From positions 11,791 to 25,407 of the forward strand of contig DHMA01000178.1 in assembly GCA_002405555.1 (NCBI GenBank): a stretch of DNA of 13,617 nucleotides, written 5' to 3'. Positions 7,168 to 12,929 of the stretch are shown here, one piece after another. The DNA comes from Opitutia bacterium UBA4654. Lineage in GTDB: Bacteria > Verrucomicrobiota > Verrucomicrobiia > Opitutales > Intestinicryptomonadaceae. Under the pieces are notes generated by a model. That model was not told the origin of the DNA and did no database searches. It worked only from the letters and a program-made list of their open reading frames with translations. A program made the position numbers and the translations under genes. Each line of letters starts with the position of its first letter. Position 1 is the first letter of the stretch.

Positions 7168-8223
7168 CTATTTGCGCCTGTCAACACTATTGCATTTTGT
7201 GCGGCACTTTTGGAACACGGGCGTCCGCGGGCGGGCGCGGTTCGCCTTGGGTTGAGCGTTTTTGCGCCGTTTGGGCTTTTCGCCCTCCCGCGCGGGAGAG
7301 GGCGCATTTGCGCCGCGTTCGAGCAGGCGTTTCGGCGACGCCCCGAATCGCGTTTTGATTGCGTTTGAAAGCGAGTACGCGTCGGCGTAGCCGAACTTTT
7401 TTGCGCACGCTTTGAGCGTCGCGCCGAGGGCGTATTCTTCGAGCGCGGATTCGAGGCGGATTGTCCGCGCGGCTTGCGCGAATGTCGTTCCGCGGGCGCG
7501 GGCAAAGATTTCGTCGAGCGTTTTTGCGTCAAGCTTTTCGCGTTTTGCGGTTTTTGCGCGGGTGTGTGGCTTGGCGGGGCTATGGCGGATTTTCTCCGAA
7601 ATGGCGTCTGCGGTTCGGGTGTCGAGCTCCGTTTCGCTTTCGGAAATTTCGCGCCTGAGCGTTTCGGCGAGCACTTTCAGAATGTTCCGCAAATGCTCGC
7701 GCGAGGCGCGTTCGGAATACGCTTCGTCGGCGTACATTTGCGCGAGAGCCGCGATTTTTTCGAACTCCGCCGACTTTCCCGCCCGCTCCCTCGCGCCGAG
7801 CAGTTCGTGCCACGCCGACTTCCGCGCGAACCTGAACCACAGCACCCGCGCCCCGCGCCCGCTTACGGCGTCGCGGCAGACCGTGCCGGCGGGGAGAATG
7901 AAAAATCCGCCGCGCCCGATTTTGAAGTCGCAGTTTTCGGTTTTTGCGCCGTATTTGCCGTCGAGGACGAAAATAGCCTCGTCGGTTTCGGTTTCCTTTC
8001 TCATTATGTAGTATCCGCTGCGGTGGGTTGCGAACGCCGCGCCTTCAAGCCCGAACTCCGCGAATATTTCGGCGCGCGGGTTCTTGGGGGCTTCTATTCC
8101 GCCCCTGTTGACGAAGCGCGGGGGCATGTGTTTTGTGGGCTTCGAAAGGTATTTTATTTTGCTTTCGGCGGGCCACACCTGAACGCGGTCGGTCTTCGAG
8201 ATTTTCCAGAGCTGTTTGGGCAT
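7168..8223 (-). CDS. AraC-family transcriptional regulator
   Basis: DNA-binding regulator of 351 aa. An N-terminal beta-rich segment (about 80-130, EAIFVLDGKYG then GRGGFFILPAGT) looks like the cupin-type ligand-binding domain of sugar-responsive AraC proteins. The double helix-turn-helix occupies about 230-303, ending with the family signature GATLKACAKKFGYADAYSLS and FGASPKRLLE (294-303). An unusual lysine/arginine-rich tail (304-351) follows. I chose ATG at 8223 (MPKQLWK), because the upstream in-frame extension to 8439 is coding for the divergent gene on the other strand and has no regulator-like content. It is divergent from the glycosidase-like gene across 97 bp and lies 18 bp ahead of the acyl synthetase gene. 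By the usual pattern it would control the glycosidase gene and itself in response to a carbohydrate. That target and ligand are inferred. Confidence 0.88.
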   Translation of the reverse strand: MPKQLWKISKTDRVQVWPAESKIKYLSKPTKHMPPRFVNRGGIEAPKNPRAEIFAEFGLEGAAFATHRSGYYIMRKETETDEAIFVLDGKYGAKTENCDFKIGRGGFFILPAGTVCRDAVSGRGARVLWFRFARKSAWHELLGARERAGKSAEFEKIAALAQMYADEAYSERASREHLRNILKVLAETLRREISESETELDTRTADAISEKIRHSPAKPHTRAKTAKREKLDAKTLDEIFARARGTTFAQAARTIRLESALEEYALGATLKACAKKFGYADAYSLSNAIKTRFGASPKRLLERGANAPSPAREGEKPKRRKNAQPKANRARPRTPVFQKCRTKCNSVDRRK

Positions 8224-8254
8224 AATGAGATTTTTTTTGCAAAAGATGATGTTT

Positions 8255-8283
8255 TTATTAATTGAATGCGCGGCGGTTTTCAA
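8255..8283 (-). promoter_or_regulatory. Possible promoter of the AraC-family gene
   Basis: On the minus strand TTGAAA (8283-8278) is followed 17 bp later by TAATAA (8260-8255), placing a start site about 25 nt before the ATG at 8223. The -35 box is good and the -10 box is poor (three of six). It overlaps the opposite-facing promoter of the glycosidase-like gene, so the two could interfere. Confidence 0.3.
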
Positions 8284-8290
8284 ATAAAAT
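8262..8290 (+). promoter_or_regulatory. Sigma-70-type promoter of the glycosidase-like gene
   Basis: TTGAAT (8262-8267), a 17-bp spacer and TAAAAT (8285-8290) form a near-consensus sigma-70 promoter in the AT-rich divergent gap. Transcription would begin near 8297, giving a leader of about 24 nt that contains the ribosome binding site AAGGGG (8311-8316), 4 bp before the ATG at 8321. Confidence 0.55.
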
Positions 8291-8320
8291 GGAATTTTAA
8301 AATTTATCGAAAGGGGAAAC

Positions 8321-10135
8321 ATGTTTTTCAGATATTCAGCAGTCGCCGCGTTTGTTCTCGCGGCGAGTTCGGCTTGGGCGCAGGTGGCGACGCTTATCGA
8401 AACGCCGAAATCGGGCGCGGCAACGGAGCGCGCGTACAAGCTCGAAAAGACTTCGGCGGACTCTTACAGGCTCTTTATTCCGAGGTCTGACATTTCGCCG
8501 TCGGCGAAGTATGTCGAAATTTCCACGGACTTCGCGCGGGCGAAGCGCGGCGGCGCGGGGGGCATCGTATTCTCGCGCGGCGAGGTTGTGGACTTCGACG
8601 CGCCCGACGGCAAGATAAACCTCGGCAGGTTCATTTTGCCGATTGTCGCCATGAAGACCGACAAATGCAATTTCTGGGCGCAGATAAAAACGCTCCGCAA
8701 CGAGGCGTCCTGCTGGCTCGAAGTCCGCAACGGCGTCTTCACCCCGTTTGTGCGCTACGACATTGCGGGCACGGGGTTCGGCGTGTACGACGACATCGTC
8801 ATAGAATACAACATGCTTCCGAAAGACGCGGGCTATGTGGAAGTCGGCAAGGCGTACCGCAAGAAGCTGCTCGACGCGGGGATTGTCCGCCCGCTCAAAG
8901 AGCGCATCAAGGAACATCCGTGGCTTGAATACATGGCGAAGTCCGTCCCCGTGCGAATCCAGTTCCACGGCTCGAAAAAACGTCAGGACAAAGACTTTAC
9001 CCCCGAAACCGAGCCGCCCGTAATCCCCGTGCTCGACTTCAAAAAGTCGATAGCGTTTGTGGACGAGTTCAGGAAGTGCGGAATCGGCGAAGTTACGTTC
9101 TGCTCGGCGGGCTGGCAGAGCGGCGGCTACGACGGGCGTTTCCCCGACCTCTTCCCGATTCCCGAAGAGCTGGGCGGCGAGGCGGCCTTGCGCGAGTTCA
9201 TCGCGCACGTCAAAAAGCTCGGATACAGAATCCACGCGCACACAAATTCCACCGACTGCTACACGTGTTCGCGCATGTGGAACGGCGGCGAAGTCGCCGC
9301 GAAGAACGTCAACGGCACACCCCAGCGCGGGCACTTCTGGGGCGGCGGCAGGGCGTACAACCAGTGCGCAAAAAACGCGTTCGAAAAATTCCTTCCCGAC
9401 CAGCTCAAAAAAGTGCACGAATTGGGCTTCCAAGCCCCGCACTACATCGACGTATTCTCGGCGGTTCCGCCCTACATGTGCGCCGATCCCAAGCACCCCG
9501 CCACGCGCGACGAAATGGGCGAAGTTCAGATTAAAATAGCAAAGTTCTGCCAAAAGGAATTCGGCGGCTTTGCGAGCGAGGCGGGCTTCGACCACATCGC
9601 GGGGCAGCTCGACTACATCAACTACGTCAGCGGAAAAATGTCGAAGTGGTACCACTCCAAGGCGGGGCGCGAGCCGAAGGGCACGTTCTTCGAAAAGCTT
9701 TCGCACTATGTGGACGGCTTTGTCCCGCTTTGGGAGATTGTCTACCACGGCATAATTCTGAGCAATCCCGACCGCTTCACGCAGAACCACACTACGGGCA
9801 GGGCGAAAACCGACGACAGCGGCGACCTTACATTCAACAAGCGCGACGGCGTTCAGAACCCCCTTGCGACGCTCAAACTTTTCGAGTACGGCGGCAGGCC
9901 GATTTTCTATTCGAGCAATTTTGCCGACGTTCCGCGAATCAAAAAGGCTTACGACGAATTTCTGCCCGTGCGCCACTTGCAGCTCGAATTCATGGAAGAC
10001 CACAAGTACCTGACGCCCGACGTCACCATGACGGTGTTCGGCAACGGCGAAAAGATTATCTGCAACTACGGCAAAACGCCCTACGTCTACAAGGGCAAAA
10101 CTGTAGTTCCCATGAAGTATTTGCTGACAAAATAG
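8321..10135 (+). CDS. Secreted glycoside-hydrolase-like protein, family uncertain
   Basis: A 604-aa exported protein. Residues 1-20 form a signal peptide (hydrophobic core, likely cleavage after AWA at 18-20). Residues about 25-170 look like a beta-sandwich. From about 210 the pattern is that of a (beta/alpha)8 barrel of a carbohydrate-active enzyme: RIQFHG (212-217), EVTFCSAGWQSGGYDGRFPD (257-276), YRIHAHTNSTD (302-312), HYIDVFSAVPP (374-384) and FASEAGFDHIAG (417-428). D377 and E420 sit at barrel-strand ends and are reasonable candidates for catalytic acids, but this is inference. The layout recalls GH101/GH129-type or DUF5696-type proteins; I cannot assign a family with confidence. The start has an SD (AAGGGG) and a good promoter. 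Divergence from an AraC regulator supports carbohydrate-induced expression. A strong terminator follows, so it is monocistronic. Confidence 0.6.
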   Translation: MFFRYSAVAAFVLAASSAWAQVATLIETPKSGAATERAYKLEKTSADSYRLFIPRSDISPSAKYVEISTDFARAKRGGAGGIVFSRGEVVDFDAPDGKINLGRFILPIVAMKTDKCNFWAQIKTLRNEASCWLEVRNGVFTPFVRYDIAGTGFGVYDDIVIEYNMLPKDAGYVEVGKAYRKKLLDAGIVRPLKERIKEHPWLEYMAKSVPVRIQFHGSKKRQDKDFTPETEPPVIPVLDFKKSIAFVDEFRKCGIGEVTFCSAGWQSGGYDGRFPDLFPIPEELGGEAALREFIAHVKKLGYRIHAHTNSTDCYTCSRMWNGGEVAAKNVNGTPQRGHFWGGGRAYNQCAKNAFEKFLPDQLKKVHELGFQAPHYIDVFSAVPPYMCADPKHPATRDEMGEVQIKIAKFCQKEFGGFASEAGFDHIAGQLDYINYVSGKMSKWYHSKAGREPKGTFFEKLSHYVDGFVPLWEIVYHGIILSNPDRFTQNHTTGRAKTDDSGDLTFNKRDGVQNPLATLKLFEYGGRPIFYSSNFADVPRIKKAYDEFLPVRHLQLEFMEDHKYLTPDVTMTVFGNGEKIICNYGKTPYVYKGKTVVPMKYLLTK

Positions 10136-10176
10136 CGGCGCGTTCGCGGCGCGGAAGCGTTCCGCGCCCGCCGCGC

Positions 10177-10215
10177 AAAAACGCCCGAATCTTTTGCGGA
10201 TTCGGGCGTTTTTTT
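10177..10215. terminator. Bidirectional intrinsic terminator between convergent genes
   Basis: A perfect 15-bp stem (AAAAACGCCCGAATC at 10177-10191 with its complement at 10199-10213) closes a 7-nt loop (TTTTGCG). T runs follow on the plus strand (to 10215) and, read the other way, the left A run supplies a U tract on the minus strand. It therefore serves both the glycosidase-like gene and the sigma factor gene. A second GC-rich hairpin lies just before it (GGCGCGGAA 10148-10156 with TTCCGCGCC 10160-10168). Confidence 0.9.
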
Positions 10216-10241
10216 CGGCGGGGGGGAACTGTATGCCGGTT

Positions 10242-10258
10242 CGCGCGGAATCCGCGCG
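10242..10258. repeat. Perfect palindrome immediately after the sigma factor stop codon
   Basis: CGCGCGGA (10242-10249) and TCCGCGCG (10251-10258) flank a single A, giving a hairpin with a 7-bp stem and 3-nt loop one base past the TAA stop of the sigma factor gene on the minus strand. No T run follows, so it is more likely a 3' stabilising structure than a terminator. Confidence 0.6.
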
Positions 10259-10259
10259 T

Positions 10260-11000
10260 TTAGTTTGTGAATTTGGGGCGGAGCGAGCTTAACGCCTGCG
10301 AGTGTATCTGGCAGATGCGGGCTTCGGTCAGCCCGAACTCGCGGGCGATTTCGCCGAGCTTTTTTTCGCCGAAATAGTAGCCCTCCAAGACGCGCCTCTG
10401 CTTTTCGGGAAGCGCGGCTACGCAGCGGCGGATTTCGGCGGCGGTCTCCTTGCGTTCAAGCTCTTCGCGGGCGGTCGTTGCGTTTTCGTCGGCGATGGAC
10501 TCCGAAAACGACGGCGTTTGGGAGTCGTCGGAGCTTCCCGCGGCGTCGTTTAGCGAAACGAAAGAGCATGTCTGGGTGCGGCGCATGATTTTCTCGAACT
10601 GCTTGCGGGTTGCGCCCATTTCGGCGCGGACTTCCTCGTCGGTGGCGGTTCTGCCGAAGCGTTGTTCGAGGTCGGAGCGCGTCTTTTCGATGTTTTTTGC
10701 GTCGGCGCGGGCGGAGCGCGACATGTAGTCCAAATCGCGAAGCTCGTCGATTATCGCGCCGCGAATGCGCGTCGAAACGTAGCCGCCGAAGCTTTCCTCT
10801 CGTTCGGGGTCGAGGCGTCTTACGGCGTCGGCGAGTCCCGAAACTCCCGCCGAGTGGAGTTCGTCCAAATCGGCGTGCGCGGGCAGTTTTGCCCGCATCG
10901 AATTCACCACTTTATCTACAAGCGGATAGTATTTAACGAACAATGATTTCTGCTTTTCGTTGAGTACGCTTGTCTGTTTTTCGCATGTCGTTGAAACCAT
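10260..11000 (-). CDS. RNA polymerase sigma factor, sigma-28 (FliA/WhiG) type
   Basis: A 246-aa sigma-70 family protein with the compact FliA layout. Region 2 (about 18-92) contains YYPLVDKVVNSM, DLDELHSAGVSGLADAVRR and RIRGAIIDELRDLDYMSRS. Region 3 (about 98-148) has the FGRTATDEEV stretch. Region 4 (about 187-243) has LPEKQRRVLEGYYF and the helix-turn-helix LGEIAREFGLTEARICQIHSQ. The DELRxLDxxxRS and QIHSQAL strings are typical of sigma-28 rather than primary or ECF sigmas. No flagellar, chemotaxis or anti-sigma (flgM) gene is visible in the window. The ATG at 11000 lacks a close Shine-Dalgarno; the nearest, GGAGG, is 23 nt upstream with a palindrome in between. It is divergent from namZ and convergent with the glycosidase-like gene. 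A specialised developmental, envelope or stress regulon is possible. Family assignment is firm, regulon unknown. Confidence 0.9.
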   Translation of the reverse strand: MVSTTCEKQTSVLNEKQKSLFVKYYPLVDKVVNSMRAKLPAHADLDELHSAGVSGLADAVRRLDPEREESFGGYVSTRIRGAIIDELRDLDYMSRSARADAKNIEKTRSDLEQRFGRTATDEEVRAEMGATRKQFEKIMRRTQTCSFVSLNDAAGSSDDSQTPSFSESIADENATTAREELERKETAAEIRRCVAALPEKQRRVLEGYYFGEKKLGEIAREFGLTEARICQIHSQALSSLRPKFTN

Positions 11001-11165
11001 GTCTGCTTTCGGGGATAATCCCGCCTCCGTTGGGGGTTGATATGTGGGGTTTGCCTTTTATGTTATCAGATTTTGTGCCAAGCGCGGGCGTGTTGCAGGC
11101 GTGGGTGTATGTGCTTGATATTTAGTGTAAATGCGCGTTTTGCGGTTTCGGGCGAATGTGCCATT

Positions 11166-11198
11166 CGGGCGGAAATGTGGGACATTTTTTCCCGCCCG
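11166..11198. repeat. Long imperfect hairpin upstream of the namZ promoter
   Basis: CGGGCGG (11166-11172) pairs with CCGCCCG (11192-11198). Inside it AAATGT (11173-11178) pairs with ACATTT (11182-11187) around a GGG loop, leaving only a four-base TTTC bulge on one side. This gives 13 base pairs in all. It lies 49 bp upstream of the namZ -35 box. It could be an operator or a transcribed structure from elsewhere; no role can be read from sequence. Confidence 0.7.
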
Positions 11199-11246
11199 TT
11201 GCGGCGTAGTTGCGGGGCGTTTTTTTGCGGCTCGGCGGAAATGTTG

Positions 11247-11276
11247 TTGAAATCGGGCGGCGGAATTTTTTATATT
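11247..11276 (+). promoter_or_regulatory. Candidate namZ promoter
   Basis: TTGAAA (11247-11252), an 18-bp spacer and TATATT (11271-11276) resemble a sigma-70 promoter. Transcription would begin near 11283, leaving a leader of about 75 nt before the namZ ATG. Confidence 0.45.
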
Positions 11277-11345
11277 CAAACGAATGCGGCATTGTCCGCG
11301 CGCGTCAGGGTTGGGCGTTTTGCGCCGCCCGTCGCGGAATTTTTC

Positions 11346-11352
11346 AAGGAGG
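11346..11352 (+). promoter_or_regulatory. Strong Shine-Dalgarno fixing the namZ start
   Basis: AAGGAGG ends 5 bp before the ATG at 11358. It decides the start of namZ in favour of 11358 over the in-frame upstream extension to 11037, and the resulting protein begins directly with a signal peptide. Confidence 0.85.
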
Positions 11353-11357
11353 CTTTA

Positions 11358-12641
11358 ATGAGGGGCGTTTTTTTACTTGTTTTGACGTTTATATCGGCGG
11401 CGGTTCTGCCGCTTTCGGGCGGGGCTGCGCCGCTCAAACGGCAGGCGGCTTCGACCGCGCCGCGCGTAATGCTCGGAATCGACGTTTTGGAGGCGTCGGG
11501 CTTCGCGCAGTTGAAGGGCAAGAGGGTCGGTCTGTTGACCCACCCCGCGGGCGTCAACAGGTACGGGGTGAGCACCGTGGACGTTCTTCGCCGCGCAAAA
11601 AACGTGCGGCTTGTCGCGCTCTTCGGCCCCGAGCACGGAATCTACGGCGACGAAAAGGCGGACGTTCCGGTGCTCGACAAAATCGACAAGCGCACGGGGC
11701 TTCCCGTCTATTCTCTCTACGGCAAGTACCGCAAGCCGACGCCCGAAATGCTGAAAAAAATCGACGTGCTGGTTGTCGATTTGCAGACGCTCGGCGTGCG
11801 TTCGTACACATTCAAAAGCTGCATGCTCCGCGCGATGGAGGCGTGTTTCGAGCAGGGCAAGGAAATCATGGTTCTCGACCGCCCGAACCCGCTCGGCGGG
11901 CTGAAAGTGGACGGCCCGCCGCTCGACGCAAAGTTCAAGAGCTATGTGGGGCTTTTCCAAGTGCCGTATGTCCACGGCATGACGATTGGCGAGCTTGCCC
12001 GCATGGCCAAAGGAACTGCGGGCATGATGGAGATAACTTCCAAACAGCAGCGGGCTGGCAAACTTACGGTAATTCCCATGCGCGGCTGGACGCGTTCGAT
12101 GCTCTGGAAAGACACGGGGCTTCGCTGGGTTCCGACAAGCCCCGCCGTGCCGACTTTCGCGGCGGCGGTCGGGTACTCCATGACGGGCTTGGGCTGCCAA
12201 ATAGGCGGATTCCAGCACGGCTACGGCACGGGCTATCCGTTCAGAATGCTCACGTTCCCGTCGAAGACTCCGCGCCAGATTGAGGCGGAGTTGCGGCGGT
12301 ATCCGATTCGCGGCGTGTCCTACGTCCCCGTCTCCACGCGCGACCAGAAGGGCAGGAAAGTCGAGGGCTTGTACGTCGTCGCCGACTGGAACACCGTGCG
12401 CCCCACCGAAATCAGCTTCTACATGGTGAAGGCGGCGTGCCGCTTCAACGGCGGAAACGTCTTCGCAAAGGCGTCGAAAAACAACGCGCTTCTTTTCAAC
12501 AAACACGTAGGTTCGCAGGAGTGGTGGAACGAAATTTCCCGAAAGGGCGCGTCGGCGGACGTTTCGAAATTCGTGGAAAAGTGGTCGAAGCAGGCGGCGG
12601 AATTCCAAAAGGCGACGGCGAAATTCCGCCTGTACAAATAG
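11358..12641 (+). CDS. namZ: Exo-beta-N-acetylmuramidase NamZ (DUF1343, GH171)
   Basis: Exported peptidoglycan hydrolase that removes terminal MurNAc from cell-wall fragments; the family (PF07075/DUF1343) was assigned to NamZ of Bacillus subtilis and Tannerella. The 427-aa product opens with a signal peptide (hydrophobic core FLLVLTFISAAVLPLSG, likely cleaved around residue 23). Conserved blocks are visible in order: LxGKRVGLLTHPAGVN (52-67), LFGPEHGIYGD (88-98, with E92 the likely catalytic acid), DLQTLGVRSYTF (141-152), LDRPNPLGG (173-181), YVHGMTIGELA (204-214) and, further on, the GLGCQIGGF region. Length fits the family. The start is set by AAGGAGG. The gene stands alone on its strand; the following gene is 288 bp away. 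A role in wall turnover or recycling of MurNAc, possibly from other bacteria in a gut habitat, is inferred. No MurNAc uptake or kinase genes are seen here. Confidence 0.93.
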   Translation: MRGVFLLVLTFISAAVLPLSGGAAPLKRQAASTAPRVMLGIDVLEASGFAQLKGKRVGLLTHPAGVNRYGVSTVDVLRRAKNVRLVALFGPEHGIYGDEKADVPVLDKIDKRTGLPVYSLYGKYRKPTPEMLKKIDVLVVDLQTLGVRSYTFKSCMLRAMEACFEQGKEIMVLDRPNPLGGLKVDGPPLDAKFKSYVGLFQVPYVHGMTIGELARMAKGTAGMMEITSKQQRAGKLTVIPMRGWTRSMLWKDTGLRWVPTSPAVPTFAAAVGYSMTGLGCQIGGFQHGYGTGYPFRMLTFPSKTPRQIEAELRRYPIRGVSYVPVSTRDQKGRKVEGLYVVADWNTVRPTEISFYMVKAACRFNGGNVFAKASKNNALLFNKHVGSQEWWNEISRKGASADVSKFVEKWSKQAAEFQKATAKFRLYK

Positions 12642-12929
12642 GGCGGTCGCGGCGCGGTCGGGAACGCGCGGGAGGTCTCTTGGGGACTGTCGGCGCGGGC
12701 GCATGCCATTTTCAATGGGCGTCGTGAATTGCGCGGGCGTTGTCCGAAAGGCGCGTCGGCGCGGGGCTTTTGCGGCGGATTTTCGGGCATCGGAGACCTC
12801 TCCCGAAACGCGGTCGGGGCGCGTTGCGGAAGCCGCGGATTTTAGCTCCATTTTTTGCTTTAAAAGAGCGGCAAAAAATGCGCTAATTGTCGGCATAATT
12901 CGCCGTGAGGCGCGGAAAGGTTCTATAAA
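12642..12929. other. Structured 288-bp intergenic region before the pseudouridine synthase gene
   Basis: I see no convincing gene. Short plus-strand frames here have no ribosome binding site and end inside the next gene. The stretch contains a long-range inverted repeat: GGGAGGTCTC (12670-12679) can pair with GAGACCTCTC (12793-12802) with one G-U pair, enclosing 113 nt. It also contains a 10-bp direct repeat CGCGGTCGGG (12653-12662 and 12809-12818) and an AT-rich hairpin at 12842-12886. No poly-T intrinsic terminator for namZ is obvious. A structured untranslated RNA is possible. Confidence 0.5.
12842..12886. repeat. AT-rich inverted repeat upstream of the pseudouridine synthase gene
   Basis: CATTTTTTGC (12849-12858) and GCAAAAAATG (12871-12880) are perfect complements around a 12-nt loop. 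After a small asymmetric internal loop the stem continues with TTAGC (12842-12846) and GCTAA (12882-12886), for 15 base pairs overall. It ends 43 bp before the next start codon. The low-GC closing stem and lack of a following T run argue against a simple terminator; it could also act as a namZ 3' end or an operator. Confidence 0.75.

Larger units (their letters stand above)
11001..11357. other. Intergenic region between the sigma factor gene and namZ
   Basis: A 357-bp divergent gap. It holds the 5' leader of the sigma factor gene (GGAGG at 11028-11024 on the minus strand and the palindrome GGGAT-A-ATCCC at 11012-11022), a hairpin at 11166-11198, a candidate namZ promoter at 11247-11276 and the namZ ribosome binding site. 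The plus-strand reading frame of namZ stays open back to 11037, but that stretch does not read like protein and has no initiation signal. I see no gene in it. Confidence 0.7.

Noticed and set aside
8224..8439. 72-residue N-terminal extension of the AraC-type regulator
   Set aside because: It overlaps the start of the divergent glycosidase-like gene and its promoter. The ATG at 8223 gives a normal regulator.
8336..10003. A 555-codon minus-strand open frame opposite the glycosidase-like gene
   Set aside because: It lies wholly inside the sense gene, has no family motifs and no start signals. The sense gene has a promoter, Shine-Dalgarno, signal peptide and terminator.
11037..11357. Long N-terminal extension of namZ
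   Set aside because: The frame is open, but the start at 11358 has a perfect Shine-Dalgarno and begins with a signal peptide, which an extension would bury.
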